Below, piece by piece: positions 11,300 through 23,116 of a DNA stretch of 64,000 nt. Origin of the DNA: Hyphochytrium catenoides (taxonomy: Eukaryota; Sar; Hyphochytriomycetes; Hyphochytriales; Hyphochytriaceae). Position numbers and translations under genes: made by a program. How positions within the stretch are numbered: the stretch's first letter is position 1; each line of letters opens with the position of its first letter. Below the pieces are notes generated by a model. That model saw only the letters and a program-made list of their open reading frames with translations. It did no database searches and was not told the origin of the DNA. The stretch covers positions 27,133 to 91,132 of the forward strand of contig FLMG01002850.1 of assembly GCA_900088475.1 (NCBI GenBank), in the 5' to 3' direction.

Positions 11300-13901
11300 T
11301 TAAATCTCCTGCATCTTACTGACCCTCCAGTGTACTCTAAGAATCAGCTCTATAAGGTCTGACTTCTCAACACACATTGAACGGTCAACCTGAGCTCTGT
11401 CAAGCAAACGGTTCAGCTGCTTTATCGCTGCAGCTTGCAGCTCCTCTCGACCCCAGCCTTGCAGAAAGATAAAAGAAAAGGGGGTAAGGAATAAGAAAGA
11501 GGATGGGTTCGTCACTCATGCTGTTAAATAGAAGAGAGCCAATTCTACACAGCCGAAGTAGAAGCTACGGGTGGCGTCAGACGAAGAGAGACAGGCATAT
11601 TACTGATAGGTGAACCGTCAAGAAGGGGGTCCTACAGACAGATAAAGTGAAAGGTGATAGCCCATGAGTTAATCCGAACCGGACAGTAGAGGGTTAGGGT
11701 GCTCATAAGGAGGCTCTACCTTCGGGCAGCGGGTCCATTCTGCAAATTGTCCTTGGAGAGCTGGGAGTAGGCGGAGGAGCCTTGTAAGTGTGCCCAGTGA
11801 ACGATGAGAGATGGCATATTGCAGTCTCATAGAACTCTTCCGGCCGGGCACTATTATGTCCTCCGGCAAAGCGGCATAGCTGTTTAGGGCCGTTATAACT
11901 CTTGTATAGCTCTTCTCCGTGAGATGGGGGAATAAGTTCATCCTGCTCCGCGATACCAAAGAGAGCGGGCACAATCATCCTGCGACGGACGATATGGATA
12001 GAGGTCCGTTAGCAACCAACGCATCACATCAGCATGGGCAGAGAATACCGCGCTGGGTAAAAAAGTACGCTTGTAGAACAAGAGACAAACGCCTCATCAC
12101 AGCTTGATTCACAAAGCAAAACAAATAAGAAAAGCATAGAAAACAATGATAAGCCCATGAGGGTTATCAAGTACCCAGGAGAATCAGAAACAGATGAGAG
12201 ACGACATAGAGCCGCGAGAATCGAAGGCAAGGGAGACGAACGTAGAGGCACCAGCTCATACTTGTGCACGATCTCAACAGGCTTGAGTTTGTACATATCG
12301 AAACCAGCCCGTTTCTTAACAGTCGAGCTGACCATTCGCAGAACAGTGGACACGAGGAACTGCAGGACAGAAGTAGATGCTATGTTAGAGTAAGTACCAT
12401 CTAAAGGAGTACTAGAAGCGCTGACAACCGTACTGTCAAGCGAGTAGCGACCGAGCGAGCGACAGAGACACCAAAGCCCAGTTAGAGGACGTTTCGAAAG
12501 CAAGATACTTTACGGAGAGTCTATTCATTTTGGTCAGATCATCCCACTTCTTTCCTATGCACTCGCTTGCTTACCTTCGGAACGTTAAGCTTTCCTCCGT
12601 CCACAAGATCCAGTGCCAGGCGAGGAAGAGATGCGAAAGGACAATCAAGGATAATGGCAGCTACTTTTTTAGGATTCCTATAGGCACAGAGCAATGCAGC
12701 TACCGCGCCCATCGAACGCCCATAGATACAGATACTATACATGACATGGGGTAGAGCAAAGGCGTCAAACATGGTACAAGGGGTCGCTGAAACATGATAG
12801 GGAGATAATGAAGAACGGAAGACCAAGAATCCACAGACGGCTTTGGTCAGGAGGCCATACAGAACATACTATTTCTACCTGTTGACAGAGTTGTCCTTAG
12901 AGATATATTCCATTGCCGTCTCCGCATCTTGGCTCTCGTACCATCCGAGAGACACGTAGTCTCCCTAGAACATTTGTCGTAAGAAAGCCTCTCTTGAGTT
13001 GGGCACCGCGCGACACAAGAAGAGCCAGAAAAGACAACCAATTGATTTGGTATGAAGGGAAGGAAGACTGGTGGAGAGGCAAGAAGCGCAACCTACCTCT
13101 GACACTCCAGAGCCACAACAGTCCATGGCGAAAACAGAAAAGCCAGCCTCTACGCAGTAATATAGCACTTCGGCTGCACTGAGACGGCAGGAGCTATTTC
13201 CGTGAAGCACGACTACGCAAGGACTTTTCTCTACCCCTTGTCTGACAAACATTCGCAAAGTTATTGAGGAGAGCCCTTGAAAGGATGGAGAATAGATGAA
13301 AGATGTAAAAGGTGTTCCTACAGTTGCGGCTTCCACCAGCTGCACTCCAGCTTGAGCCCTCTGGAACCGGTCAGCGTAATGTCCTCGCGCTCCACGAAAA
13401 CACCCGCAATTTTCACTGAGGTTGGGCCAAGATCTTCTAGCTCATAAGTTGGTCTGCATTCAACGGAGTCCCAAATCAGTGAGAACTGTGAGGTTAACGA
13501 AAAACGTAGAGTCAAAAGAGAAGGAAAAGAAGCTACGTGGCACATTAGAGTAGCAACGATTTCACTGATAGAAGCACTTTCATCTTTGCTCAGCTTGAGT
13601 GCGCTGCGAGCGAAAGCAAGCGGAGACAAGGCTTGATGAGGCGAAGCAGTATACAGGAACGTTCGTAGTGAGATAAGAACCGCAGTACAACGCATGCAGA
13701 GAGGCAATAGTACGGCTGCTACCACGCACCTATAAGGTCTGATAACGGTATTCACTAGCCCTTCGTAGGCAAGCTTCAACTGGTCCCAAAGGCCGACCTT
13801 CTTTCCTCGACCTCCTCTCCTAGGGACGATCCTCGTTTCCGCCAGGGTTACATCGGTCTCTGTCACTGTTTCCGACTTCGACTGAGAGCCATGAGCTCCT
13901 C
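11300..13901 (-). CDS. Alpha/beta hydrolase (serine aminopeptidase S33 / ABHD17-like fold), 5' end uncertain
   Basis: Multi-exon gene read right to left. An N-terminal segment (GRGKKVGLWDQLKLAYEGLV) is followed by a beta-rich lid strand (GLKLECSWWKP), then the hydrolase core: PCVVVLHGNSSCR (oxyanion region, HGN), FSVFAMDCCGSGVSE, and the nucleophile elbow ICIYGRSMGAVAALL (GxSxG, Ser between Arg and Met). The acid is in GIAEQDELIPPSHGEELY, and the catalytic His in CRFAGGHNSARPEEFYE. The triad is therefore intact. A C-terminal exon (11300-11515) adds a helical extension, LQAAAIKQLNRLLDRAQVD, ending at a TAA or similar stop. This subgroup of plant and protist hydrolases has mostly unknown substrates, with acyl-protein or lipid ester cleavage likely. 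The first exon is unresolved: the frame is open to an acceptor at 13901 without ATG. Confidence 0.8.
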
Positions 13902-15546
13902 CTGAGGAATAATGAAAAGTCTCTTGTCAAGTCCTGGGTGGTCCTCTAACAACCAGCCATCTTTTTGTCTCTCGTTTTCTGTCTCCAACGCATGCATGCA
14001 AACCCTTCGCTCTCTACTTCTACTTCCCAGGGTTCCTTGTCCCTTGTCCTATTCTTAAGTTAACCATCGTACTGCCTATTATACAAGTACCTCTTCGCTC
14101 CATGACGCTCGCCTCCAAAACTGAGAGCGGAGAAGATGACCCCAACTGTGTTCCGGGTCAGGGACAGGTTATCAAAACCTAGACAGTGACAACGACCTAT
14201 GACTAGTCCGAGTAGAGTCCCGGGGACAATAGGCAAGGCATCAGGTGTCTGCCATTTTTAGTCAAGTAATCAGAAGGCTCCTTCTTCTCTTTCTGGATTG
14301 TCTGGGGATGGTCGGGCAAGCTACAATAGTGGCAGTCCAGCCGCCAATTTATCACCACGCATTGTCTCCTCTAAGAAAGAAGCTGGCTTTACTTCCAAGC
14401 AATCGTGATCGGAGAAGGACGATTGATGGAACGGATGGAGAGCCGCGAGTCAAGGAGAGCGAGGAAGATCTTCCAGCTTGAACCTGTACCAGCAGGAGCT
14501 GTGGCTGTTACTCCTCCGCCTGCCTCGCTTCTCAACTCAACAACTACGAGGACTTGAGCGCAGGAAGCAGTGATGCCTCCTCGCTCCCTGGCCTGATGAC
14601 TTGCTCCACATTCTTCCCCTTTCATGTCTCCGTCACCGCTGTCAATCATCATCAGAAAGCAGGTTGCAGGTTTCTTTCCGTTGATGGCTGACCAAGCAGT
14701 AGAACACAGGTAACAAGACTCTAAAGGGTAAATAAAGGCGACAAAGAAATTGAAGGGTTTTTGCACAGAACGAGCACAAGTTGACGAATTGGTAGTCGCC
14801 TTTCTGCCTATGAGGAAGTGGTCTGACCCTTCGAATGAATGGGTGGGGCTGTCCAACGTTTGTCTACATTCCTATTAGTAAATATATCAGATTCTATCCC
14901 CTTATTCGCATGTCCCTTCGTCGGAGCGTGTAGCTCAACTGGCTGAGCACTAACATGAAGAATAAAACGCGGCTTAGGGGTTTAACTGAGAGAACTCAAA
15001 TCAGTTATCACACCCCAGTCTTGGTCGAGCTGCACAGGGTTTGATTGTAGGCTATTCTAGAATATGTTATCTATATTATTGATATATTATGGTGGATTTG
15101 GAAGTTGACCATTTTGCATGTTCACATAATGAACTTTACTGATTAATCACAGTTTGATGATCAACTTGGTGTGCGTTACATTGTGAACAACTTCCTCTTC
15201 TGATCGATTGTGCTTTTATTCTGCCGATTCCCTGCCTTCGCTGAATCTTGGTCCTCGGACTCGGACTTGCCATCGCCTAATGGTCTGTAAGTGGCCAGCA
15301 TGCGGCTGAGCTTCAGAGGCCTACAGCTGTGATCCAACCTGAGGCAGTTGGTCGCGAGTGGGTTGTCTTGCTGGACTAGAGTATGTCAAGATAACGTTAT
15401 GGGTAAGAAACATCAAAGTTGTGAATCGACTTCCTGACTGGCCACAGAGTTTAGCCTGTGCTGAGGGCCAGAGGAGATCTACTCTCCCAAGCGTAGCAAT
15501 GGCGCCAGGGTTCGGCCTATGTAGCAGCGTCTGACTCTACAGCAAG
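13902..15546. other. Intergenic, about 1.6 kb
   Basis: A minus-strand frame starting with ATG at 13997 (MHALETENERQKDGWLLEDH) runs into the hydrolase exon and stops at 13866-13870. It could be its first exon read in another phase. Near 14925-14965 there is a tRNA-Phe-like 5' half (perfect GCTC/GAGC D-stem) without a matching 3' half. Nothing else is supported. Confidence 0.4.
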
Positions 15547-18500
15547 ATGTATACACTGAGCAAGCTCGTTGACGACTGTGCCTCAAAGAGGGCAGGGAAG
15601 CTGGAAGCCGATCTTCCCAAGGAGAAAAAGAAGGAATTGCTGCAAGATGCGTGGAAGGCATTCAACAGCTGGATTGAGGAAGTGTTTGAGAAGGGCAAGG
15701 TAGGAATCAACTTACCGCTATCATCTCTTTTACCCTAAGACAACAATATGTTGCGATCCCGCTAGATATTCCCTCTTCCCTGAAACACCGACTGTTCCAC
15801 TTGTTGTTGTGATTCCTGAGATATCTTCGCATCGCCAACTGCCGGGGCTTACTCTCCGTCTGTCGCTCAGGATCTCTTAGCCTCCCACGTTCGTTTTCTT
15901 TTCACTTTCCATGTGACTCGTTCTGACTGCGCTTTCTCTCACTGTGCTATTCTTTTGTTGTTCCTTCCTCTCCCCCTCTCTCTCCTTCGATAAAATCCTT
16001 AACTGCTGGACGAAGGGTGTGAGTATCAGCACCTTCGGCTCCATCACCTGGGAGGTGGTCTCCGGGACCGATGAGACCGTCAAAAAGAGACCCATCTTCA
16101 TTTTGGCTGAACAGTTTGCGAAGGCCAACAACATCATTTACAAGAAGCCTCTCAAAGCACCTGAGATAGTTCACTGTGAAGAGGTCAACTATTCGAAAAT
16201 CGCGATCAGGTAAGAACAAGACCCACTGGGAATGGCTTATAAATGGAATGATAGAGGATGAGACAGCGAGTCGCGAGAGTGATGAACATATCGGTGGATT
16301 CGAGGAGCCCTGGGCTATTCTACAAGGCGCTGACCGACTTCACCGACGATAGGTACTCACAAATGCTGACAAAGAATATGGTGTTCTCTGCCATAAGAGA
16401 ACTTCTGCATAAGATAGGGCAGGTAGGCTCCAACTCTTTTGTCTTGGCTCCAAGCCCCCAAATCCCTTTACCGTCCGCTTATAGTTTCATCTTTACAGAG
16501 CCATTCTGTCCATTGGGTGGGGTTTCTCTTATACTGCTTGACCTTTCTTCGCTGACTTATTCACGTGCTTCACGTGCTCTCCCGAAGGTCTTATAGAAGT
16601 CCTCCCGACCGGGGTTTTGTTAGTTAGCACTTGCTAAGCGCTTTCACTTTATAGCTTGTAGGCAATGGGCAGAAGGTATCAATTGAACTTTCGGTGGGAA
16701 CGTTGGTATCTCACGAGCGAAAACTACGAATGGTCTTCAACGCCAACTACTTTGCGAAGGTCGGAGCCAAATGCCCCTCATCTCCGGTTGCCCTTCTCAA
16801 TTCGCAGAATAAGAATTATTGCGTTCCTTGCCTAACACTCTATTTAGGAAGCTCTCTCACTCATTTCATTGTGTCAATCTAACTCCTGGCTCTACAGAAG
16901 AGCCCCCTGTGCGAGGATACAGAAGCTCAGTCTCAGGAAGACATAAAGGTTCAGGGATCCGTCGTCCCAACTACAGAGTCAGCTAGCCTAGTCTCGGCGG
17001 AGAGTCAAGCGGCCCTTGAAGCTAATTGCCGCCTACATGCAGCAGAAAATGAGAGAGAGGTGCTGCTGGAAGATGTTGACGACGAGACGGAAGATCCAGG
17101 GCTATTTCCTAGCGCCGCAACCCACACAGAAGAAGGGATCAAGGAGCTGTGTCGGGTGGAGAAAAGCGGGCGAATTCGTGCTGCAGAGGAGTACATTAAG
17201 CAGAACATCAGATTCAACGACGATGATGTGCTAGACAACGCCTATAAGGTAGGCGGTGAGATACTATATTGACAGGAAAGCACGTTGATGAGAATAAAGA
17301 GTGGGTAGTGTAGGAGGACTGTAGAGTCCTATCACACGCTAACGTTAGAATCATCAGCGCTACGCCTTGGATATGGTTCGCCAGCAGGCAGTTGAGCTAT
17401 CTGAAGCCCATCAGATTGAGCTCCAGCGGCAGAGGGTGGAGCAGGAGCTGCAGGTCCAGAAAGAGAGGAGGCTGGTGGAAGTCAAAAGGACCCAAGAGTT
17501 CATTAAGGAACAGATGGTAGGTAACGAAGATATGCATTTGAGCGAAAACTACTACTCTGATCTAACAAAATGAGGAAAGATCTGTTGAGGGCCAGGAGGG
17601 ATAAACCGAGTAGAGTGACCAAAAGCGAGGGCGATACTGGGTTCAGTAAATTCATCGCCAGAGTCGCACGCCATTCTAATAGCGATTTCCTCTGACTTTT
17701 GCTCGACAGCGAGGACGCATGGAGCTCAAGGCAAAAGAACTCCAGCAATGGAAGCAGCAGCAGCCCGCTGCCTACCCTCCGAAGCTGGAAGGCCTGAAAT
17801 TCATGGTATCCAGGTCAAAGGACCGCTTGGGAACCGGTGAAGTGACGGAAGAGATAGAACAGCTCCGAAATGATAGGACGCAGCTCCAGCAGGACCTACT
17901 CTCGACGCTACAGACACAGGTAGCAAAGCCCTTGCACTTGCAGCTGTGATCGGGAAGACTTTCGGCTCGTAACTGTGCTCATGTGGATTCTCGATTGATA
18001 CTAAGTTGGAGATGTTCCATCTCTCTATGACGTTCTTGCTCGCTCACCACCATTCTAACACCTGGTTCACTGTTGTTTGGGCTTCGCTGTTCTGATCCAT
18101 CAAATTTTTCTGCTTCCGCATCATCATGTTATGTCGCTACTGCTATTCGATGCAGATGGAGGAGAAGAACTTGCGGCAAGCGCAGGAAAAACAGGAGCAA
18201 ATATTGGAAGATATGAAGCTTCTGAATGCAGTTAAAGAGGAGATTGAGGAGCAGAGGAGGAAGCAAGTTGAGCAGACTGCTAAAACGAAGAAGTATCTCA
18301 TGGACTCTTGGCGAAGAGATCAGCAGCTAAAGGCTGTTATCCAGGTAAGACTTGCTGAGACAGTCCCCCTTCACGAAGCAACCTCATTTTCCTCCTGATA
18401 CAAGCCTCTTAGCTCCTGGTTTTGTTGTGAGGTTTCTTCGTCTCCCTGGTCTCCCTGTCTTGCAACTGGGGCTCTCTGCGACCTATTTTTTACTCCCATA

Positions 18501-18723
18501 GCTCTTAACATAACCTATCGTCTACTTAACCTTTCCGTCACAGGACCATCAGGGCGTTCTACATTCGACGTCACCTTCCAAAGTCCTTAGAGACGTGCCA
18601 TCTAGATTTCCTCTCCCACCCCCGTCTGCCCCTAGCCCATCATTTCATAGACCCAAGACAGACTTCTCCGTAGGTTTTGACCTACGAGCAGCCACTGCTC
18701 GTAAAAGCGATGAGTTTGATTAG
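15547..18723 (+). CDS. CCDC81: CCDC81-like protein: two eukaryotic HU domains plus coiled coil
   Basis: Nine exons join in phase (15547-15699, 16016-16209, 16257-16422, 16655-16759, 16898-17248, 17358-17516, 17710-17919, 18156-18344, 18544-18723), giving 568 residues. The first ~205 residues match the two tandem HU-like domains of CCDC81: AWKAFNSWIEEVFEKGKGVS then ISTFGSITWEV and RPIFILAEQFAKANN (domain 1), then NISVDSR...MVFSAIRELLHKIGQ and ELSVGTLVSHERKLRMVFN (domain 2). After an acidic linker, a long charged coiled coil rich in Glu, Gln and Lys runs from about residue 290 to 505. The tail is Pro/Ser-rich (PSRFPLPPPSAPSP). CCDC81 is a centrosome/basal-body protein in animals, so this gene indicates a flagellated cell. 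The acceptor before exon 2 is GAAG rather than CAG. Confidence 0.88.
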
Positions 18724-18958
18724 ATTTCCCTTAGAGTTCTGGCAGGGAAGCCCTAAGTACTCTCTGTACAATATAAAGCTGAATGCATAGATGAAGCAGC
18801 ATTTGCGACACATGGCGGAACCGTCAATCCCATTGCTACATCTCACTGAGATCAACGAGTGATATGGCTTCAGCTCTCACAGCAAACGATTGTGGAAGCA
18901 TGAGAAGTGCATCAGCCTTAAACCTGCACGTTTCTGAGCTGTTTCTCTAAGTACTCGT

Positions 18959-19422
18959 TCAGTGTAAGCACTCTATTCTTGAGATTTCCCCAGCAAACTG
19001 TCTGATCGCCATAAGCGCACAATAGATAGCTTCCTCCGCACTTGCTAACACAGAGCTTCGTCTCCTATGAAGCAAATAAGGAGCTGGAGCCTCTGGGTTG
19101 AATTTGACACGACATACCTCAAAATCTGCAAGCATCACTTTTAATTTATCCTTAGAGGCGCTAGCCTCAGCGCCGCTCTTCTCAAATTCCACCCACATAT
19201 TAGATACAATGGCTCCCACTACCTTGTCGTCTACGTTGGCAGGACTTTGTCCGTAACGTCCCAGAAGGGTCCCTTCCATCGTCATTAATCTAAGTAGGAA
19301 GCCGATTAGTTCACGTGTTACAGCTGGTAAAATATGTGTTGCAGATAGACGTACAGGCTAACACTGACACCATCCCCGGCAACGGAACCGAGAACCTCGG
19401 GCAAAAGCTTCGCGCGGATCAT
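18959..19422 (-). CDS. LAMTOR2: LAMTOR2-like roadblock protein (Ragulator subunit)
   Basis: Two exons, 19422-19355 and 19289-18959, separated by a 65-nt intron (donor GTACGT), encode 132 residues. Exon 1 reads MIRAKLLPEVLGSVAGDGV, parallel to the conserved N-terminal helix and G-G-V turn of LAMTOR2. The splice restores a leucine before LMTMEGTLLGRYGQ, matching the strand after that turn. The DDKVVGAIVSNMWVEFEKSG helix and the LKVMLADFEVCRV strand are as expected, and the length fits the ~125-residue roadblock/LC7 fold. In the Ragulator complex this subunit pairs with LAMTOR3 on the late endosome/lysosome surface and anchors Rag GTPases for amino-acid signalling to TORC1. The insert PAPYLLHRRRSSVL before the last helix is longer than in animals. 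Confidence 0.85.
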
Positions 19423-20055
19423 CTTGCCCCAATAGACCTAGCCAAGCCAGCCTCAGCAGAGTAGCCGATAGGACTTGGACGTCGGCGTGCGTGGCCTTGG
19501 GCATCTACTCCGGTTTTCTCTATGGTTCTAATGGAGCTATGGAGTCTTCGTCCTTGATAGAGAGTTGCTGTCGTCTCTGCAAAGCAGCAGCTGGGTGCAG
19601 ATCAGAAGTTAATGTTTGACGAGCAGCTTCTCTTGTCCAGAATACGGGCCTTTAGATCCATGAAATCCTTTACTAAACCTGGAAGAAATGCAGATCAGGT
19701 CATGCAAACTCACTTCATTGAGGCAAACACAGACTCTATTATCTTATGAGTTATATAGCAAAACGCACTTACCTCTCCAAACCCATGCCTCCCAGAGATC
19801 CGAAGCTCTTCACAAATCTCAAGTCCATTCAGCTCGCAACAAGTTTCTTGAGGTTTTGAGGTGATGGAGGAGATCAAAAAGCTTCATCAACCCGTGAAGA
19901 TCTGCGCGAAGGTTCATCAAATACCGATAGACGAGAGATCTCCTGTCTTCTCGCATTGAGCTAGGCCTATCTTCAGAAGGCATCTTATAGTAGATCCATT
20001 TGAGAGAGTGTATCTTCCCTGGCTTGCACTATACTTGAACAGGCAGATCTGGATC
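19423..20055. other. Divergent intergenic region
   Basis: This lies between the starts of the LAMTOR2-like gene and the purine gene. A short minus-strand frame near 19510-19640 is open but has no recognisable product. No RNA gene or clear promoter box was seen. Confidence 0.4.
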
Positions 20056-22368
20056 ATGGATGGCAGAGTAGTGGGAGTGCTTGGTGGCGGCCAACTCGCC
20101 CGCATGATGGGTGAAGCCGCCCATCGATTGGGCATCCAGATGATGGTTCTTGATCCTGAGGGCGTCGACTCACCGGCCGGTCAAATCACAGGAAGTGCAA
20201 TTAAAGGATCCTTCAGAGATGAAGCTCTGATTCGCGAGCTCTCAGAAAAGAGTGATGTTCTCACCGTAAGCTGCACTTCAAACTAAATCTTCTTCCTTGT
20301 CACCTGCCTTTATCTATCTGAGTTTTCTTCATACCCACTGTTACATTCCGTCTTCCTCTTTCCATGTCGCTATTCTTTCTTACCATTCGCCTCAATCTTT
20401 TGCTACCGTTTCCTCACATAACGTCCAATGCAGATGGATATTGAGCATGTTAACACAGAGATACTTCACCATCTTGAGGAGGAAGGAGTGCAGATTCACC
20501 CATCTCCTCACACGGTGCAGCTTATCCAGGATAAGCTCGTGCAGAAGAAGTACTTGAGGAGCAAAGATGTAGCTGTTGCGGACTTCATGGAGGTAGAATC
20601 CGTGGACGAAGCCAGAGAGGCCGGAAACCGTTTCGGTACAGCTCAAACTTACAATCAATTTCTTTTGCTCGCGCTAACCCTATCAACAGGCTATCCTTTC
20701 GTGCTGAAGTCCCGCTTGATGGCTTATGATGGCCGTGGTAATCGTCTGGTGGAGTCAGAGGATGAGATTAGTAAAGCCTGGGAAGAGCTCGGCGGTTCTC
20801 GGCTGTAAGTTACCATCAGCTAACTCAAAACGCCGAGAACCTATTGCTGACAAAGCCTACTTTTCTACCTCGACCCTTATCTCTTTTGAACGTTACGTCT
20901 CCTCCGGTGCTCAGCTATGTCGAGAAGTTTGCAGACTTCACTAAAGAGCTAGCCGTCATGGTCGTTCGTGGCGCGGACGGTATTCGGAGCTATCCTGTGG
21001 TTGAATCTGTGCAGGAGAACCACGTTTGTGCTATTGTTATTGCACCAGCAGACATCCCTCCGTCCTCGTACCTCCATGCAAAAGCGATCTCCGAGAAAGC
21101 CATCTCTGTCCTTGACGGTCGAGGAATCTACGGAGTGGAGCTCTTCCTGCTCAAGGTAACGATCCTCTCGTGAAAGTGTTTCAGCGCATGCTGCCCTTTG
21201 TCTAAGTGTACTTGCCCTCTCGACGCTACGTCACAAGGCTCTTCCAGATATCACTATCCAACTCATCACTGTTCACTTATAGTAGTTCCTCCGTGTGTTG
21301 CTTCGCATTTTATCCATCGCTAATAGAGCTCTCTGTTCCTTATCTAGAATGGTGAAGTCCTTGTCAACGAGATTGCCCCGCGACCGCATAACACCGGTCA
21401 TTATACTATTGAAGCCTGTGAAACTGATCAGTTCGAGAACCACATCAGAGCTATTCTAGGGCTGCCTCTAGGCAGTTGCGACCTGAAAGTGGGCGCCGCA
21501 CTGATGTATAATATTCTTGGAGACCCCACTGCAAACCCTGAAGTCACCTACAAACCCATGCACGCGGCGATGAATGTGGACGGCGCCAGTATTCACTGGT
21601 ATGGAAAGAAGCAGGTATGTGATATTCAGAGTCGTTTCGAAAAGTGCCACATGGCTGACCCCTTTTCCTGAAGCTTCGCGCAGGAAGGAAGATGGCACAT
21701 TTGACTGTCACAGGTTCTTCTCGCTCAGAGCTGGCTGTGCGATGTCAGAACTTGGGCATCCCGTATACACTAACCGTCCGCAAGACCGCACAAGTAGGAA
21801 TAATCATGGGCAGCGACTCGGACTTACCCACCATGAAGGATGCTGCTGAGGTGCTGGACAAATTTCAGGTGTGGCCACCCGATCCAGGAAATGAATCATG
21901 CCGTCGGTGGACTAACAGAATAACCAACTTCTCTTTTGTAAGGTCCCATATGAGCTCACTGTGGTGTCAGCACATAGGACGCCGAAGAGGATGTTTGACT
22001 ATGCGCAAAATGCTGCAGCTCGCGGCATCCGAGTTATAATAGCAGGCGCAGGAGGAGCTGCACACTTGCCTGGAATGGTTGCTGCCTTAACCCCGCTGCC
22101 CGTCATCGGCGTGCCTGTCAAGACTTCCACCCTCAATGGCCAAGATTCGTTACTTTCTATCGTACAGATGCCGAGAGGTGTCCCTGTGGCCACCGTGGCT
22201 ATCGGTAACGCTACGAACGCCGGCTTATTGGCTGTGCGCATGCTTGGCATGTCCTCTAAGTCTCTAGAGCAGAAGATGGTCAACTTTATGGAAGGGCAGG
22301 AGGAGGAGGTGCTGCATAAGGCTGATCGGCTGGAGAATATTGGGTACCAAGAATATCTGAAGCACTAG
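20056..22368 (+). CDS. ADE2: Phosphoribosylaminoimidazole carboxylase, PurK-PurE fusion (ADE2 type)
   Basis: Seven exons (20056-20265, 20434-20635, 20690-20804, 20915-21155, 21348-21614, 21674-21868, 21943-22368) give 551 residues, close to fungal and plant fusions (~570-640). The PurK part (1 to ~365) starts [14 protein letters not shown] and has the ATP-grasp signatures [29 protein letters not shown] and [18 protein letters not shown]. The PurE part (~390-551) has [52 protein letters not shown] and a [20 protein letters not shown] loop. PurK makes N5-CAIR from AIR, ATP and bicarbonate; class I PurE moves the carboxylate to give CAIR in de novo purine synthesis. No transit peptide is obvious with this ATG. 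The exon 6 and 7 acceptors are GAAG and TAAG. Confidence 0.95.
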
Positions 22369-23116
22369 CGTGTAGGAAAGAGGAAGAAGGCTGAGAACGT
22401 ACAATTTTACTCAAAGCGCTAATTTTGTCTAACACGGATGTTTAGCGTCACCTTGAAACCGTTACCTTACACTTTAAGGCTGTAAATTTAGGATCATCTG
22501 ATGATGGGTTGATGGCCTTGTAACGGCCCCAGATGCACCAGCTTCTGATGGTCTCTGTGGCGCCCGACCTCTAATCCTCGTAACCCCAGTGATCGTGCAC
22601 CCAATATGTGCGACAGCCGCACGCACCCTAAGATAGAAGCACGGATAGATAAGAGGGCGGCTGTAGCAGGCAGGAGGAGGAGGGACGAAGCGGAGACGGG
22701 ACAACATCAAAGGGAGGACAGCCAAGAAAGACGGGAAAGGGAGGAGGTAAAAAGCGACACAACATCAGTTGATCGCAGACTACTCAGAGCCATCACATAA
22801 GGGGAAGGTCCGCCCTTCCAGTCCAGGAGGACCATTGCCCCGCCTATAACCAGGTAAGGTGCGACTGGAACGGAGCTTAAAGGAGCGAAGCTTAACCATC
22901 GCAAGGCGTCAAGGTCTTGATCTCAGCTTCTCAAAACAGCTTGATGATGTCTCCAGAACGGCTCTCCGCTGTCAGTCCTGAGTTGCCATACTCTTCCAAC
23001 CCATGAATAACGTTATCTACCAAGACAGTAGAAGGCGGTAGACAGACAGGCTTATAAAGTCATGGGCGGCCTCTTAACTTGCTATAGTTGAGACCTAGGA
23101 GGGAGAGACTCTGACC
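22369..23116. other. Intergenic, no gene seen
   Basis: A 750-base spacer between the purine gene and the His/Asn-Cys box protein. Short frames on both strands have no recognisable product or splice logic. It presumably carries the 23117 gene promoter. Confidence 0.45.

Noticed and set aside
14389-14856. 155-codon minus-strand frame
   Set aside because: No ATG in good context, no splice logic and no recognisable motif. Length alone is not convincing in this 50 percent GC sequence.
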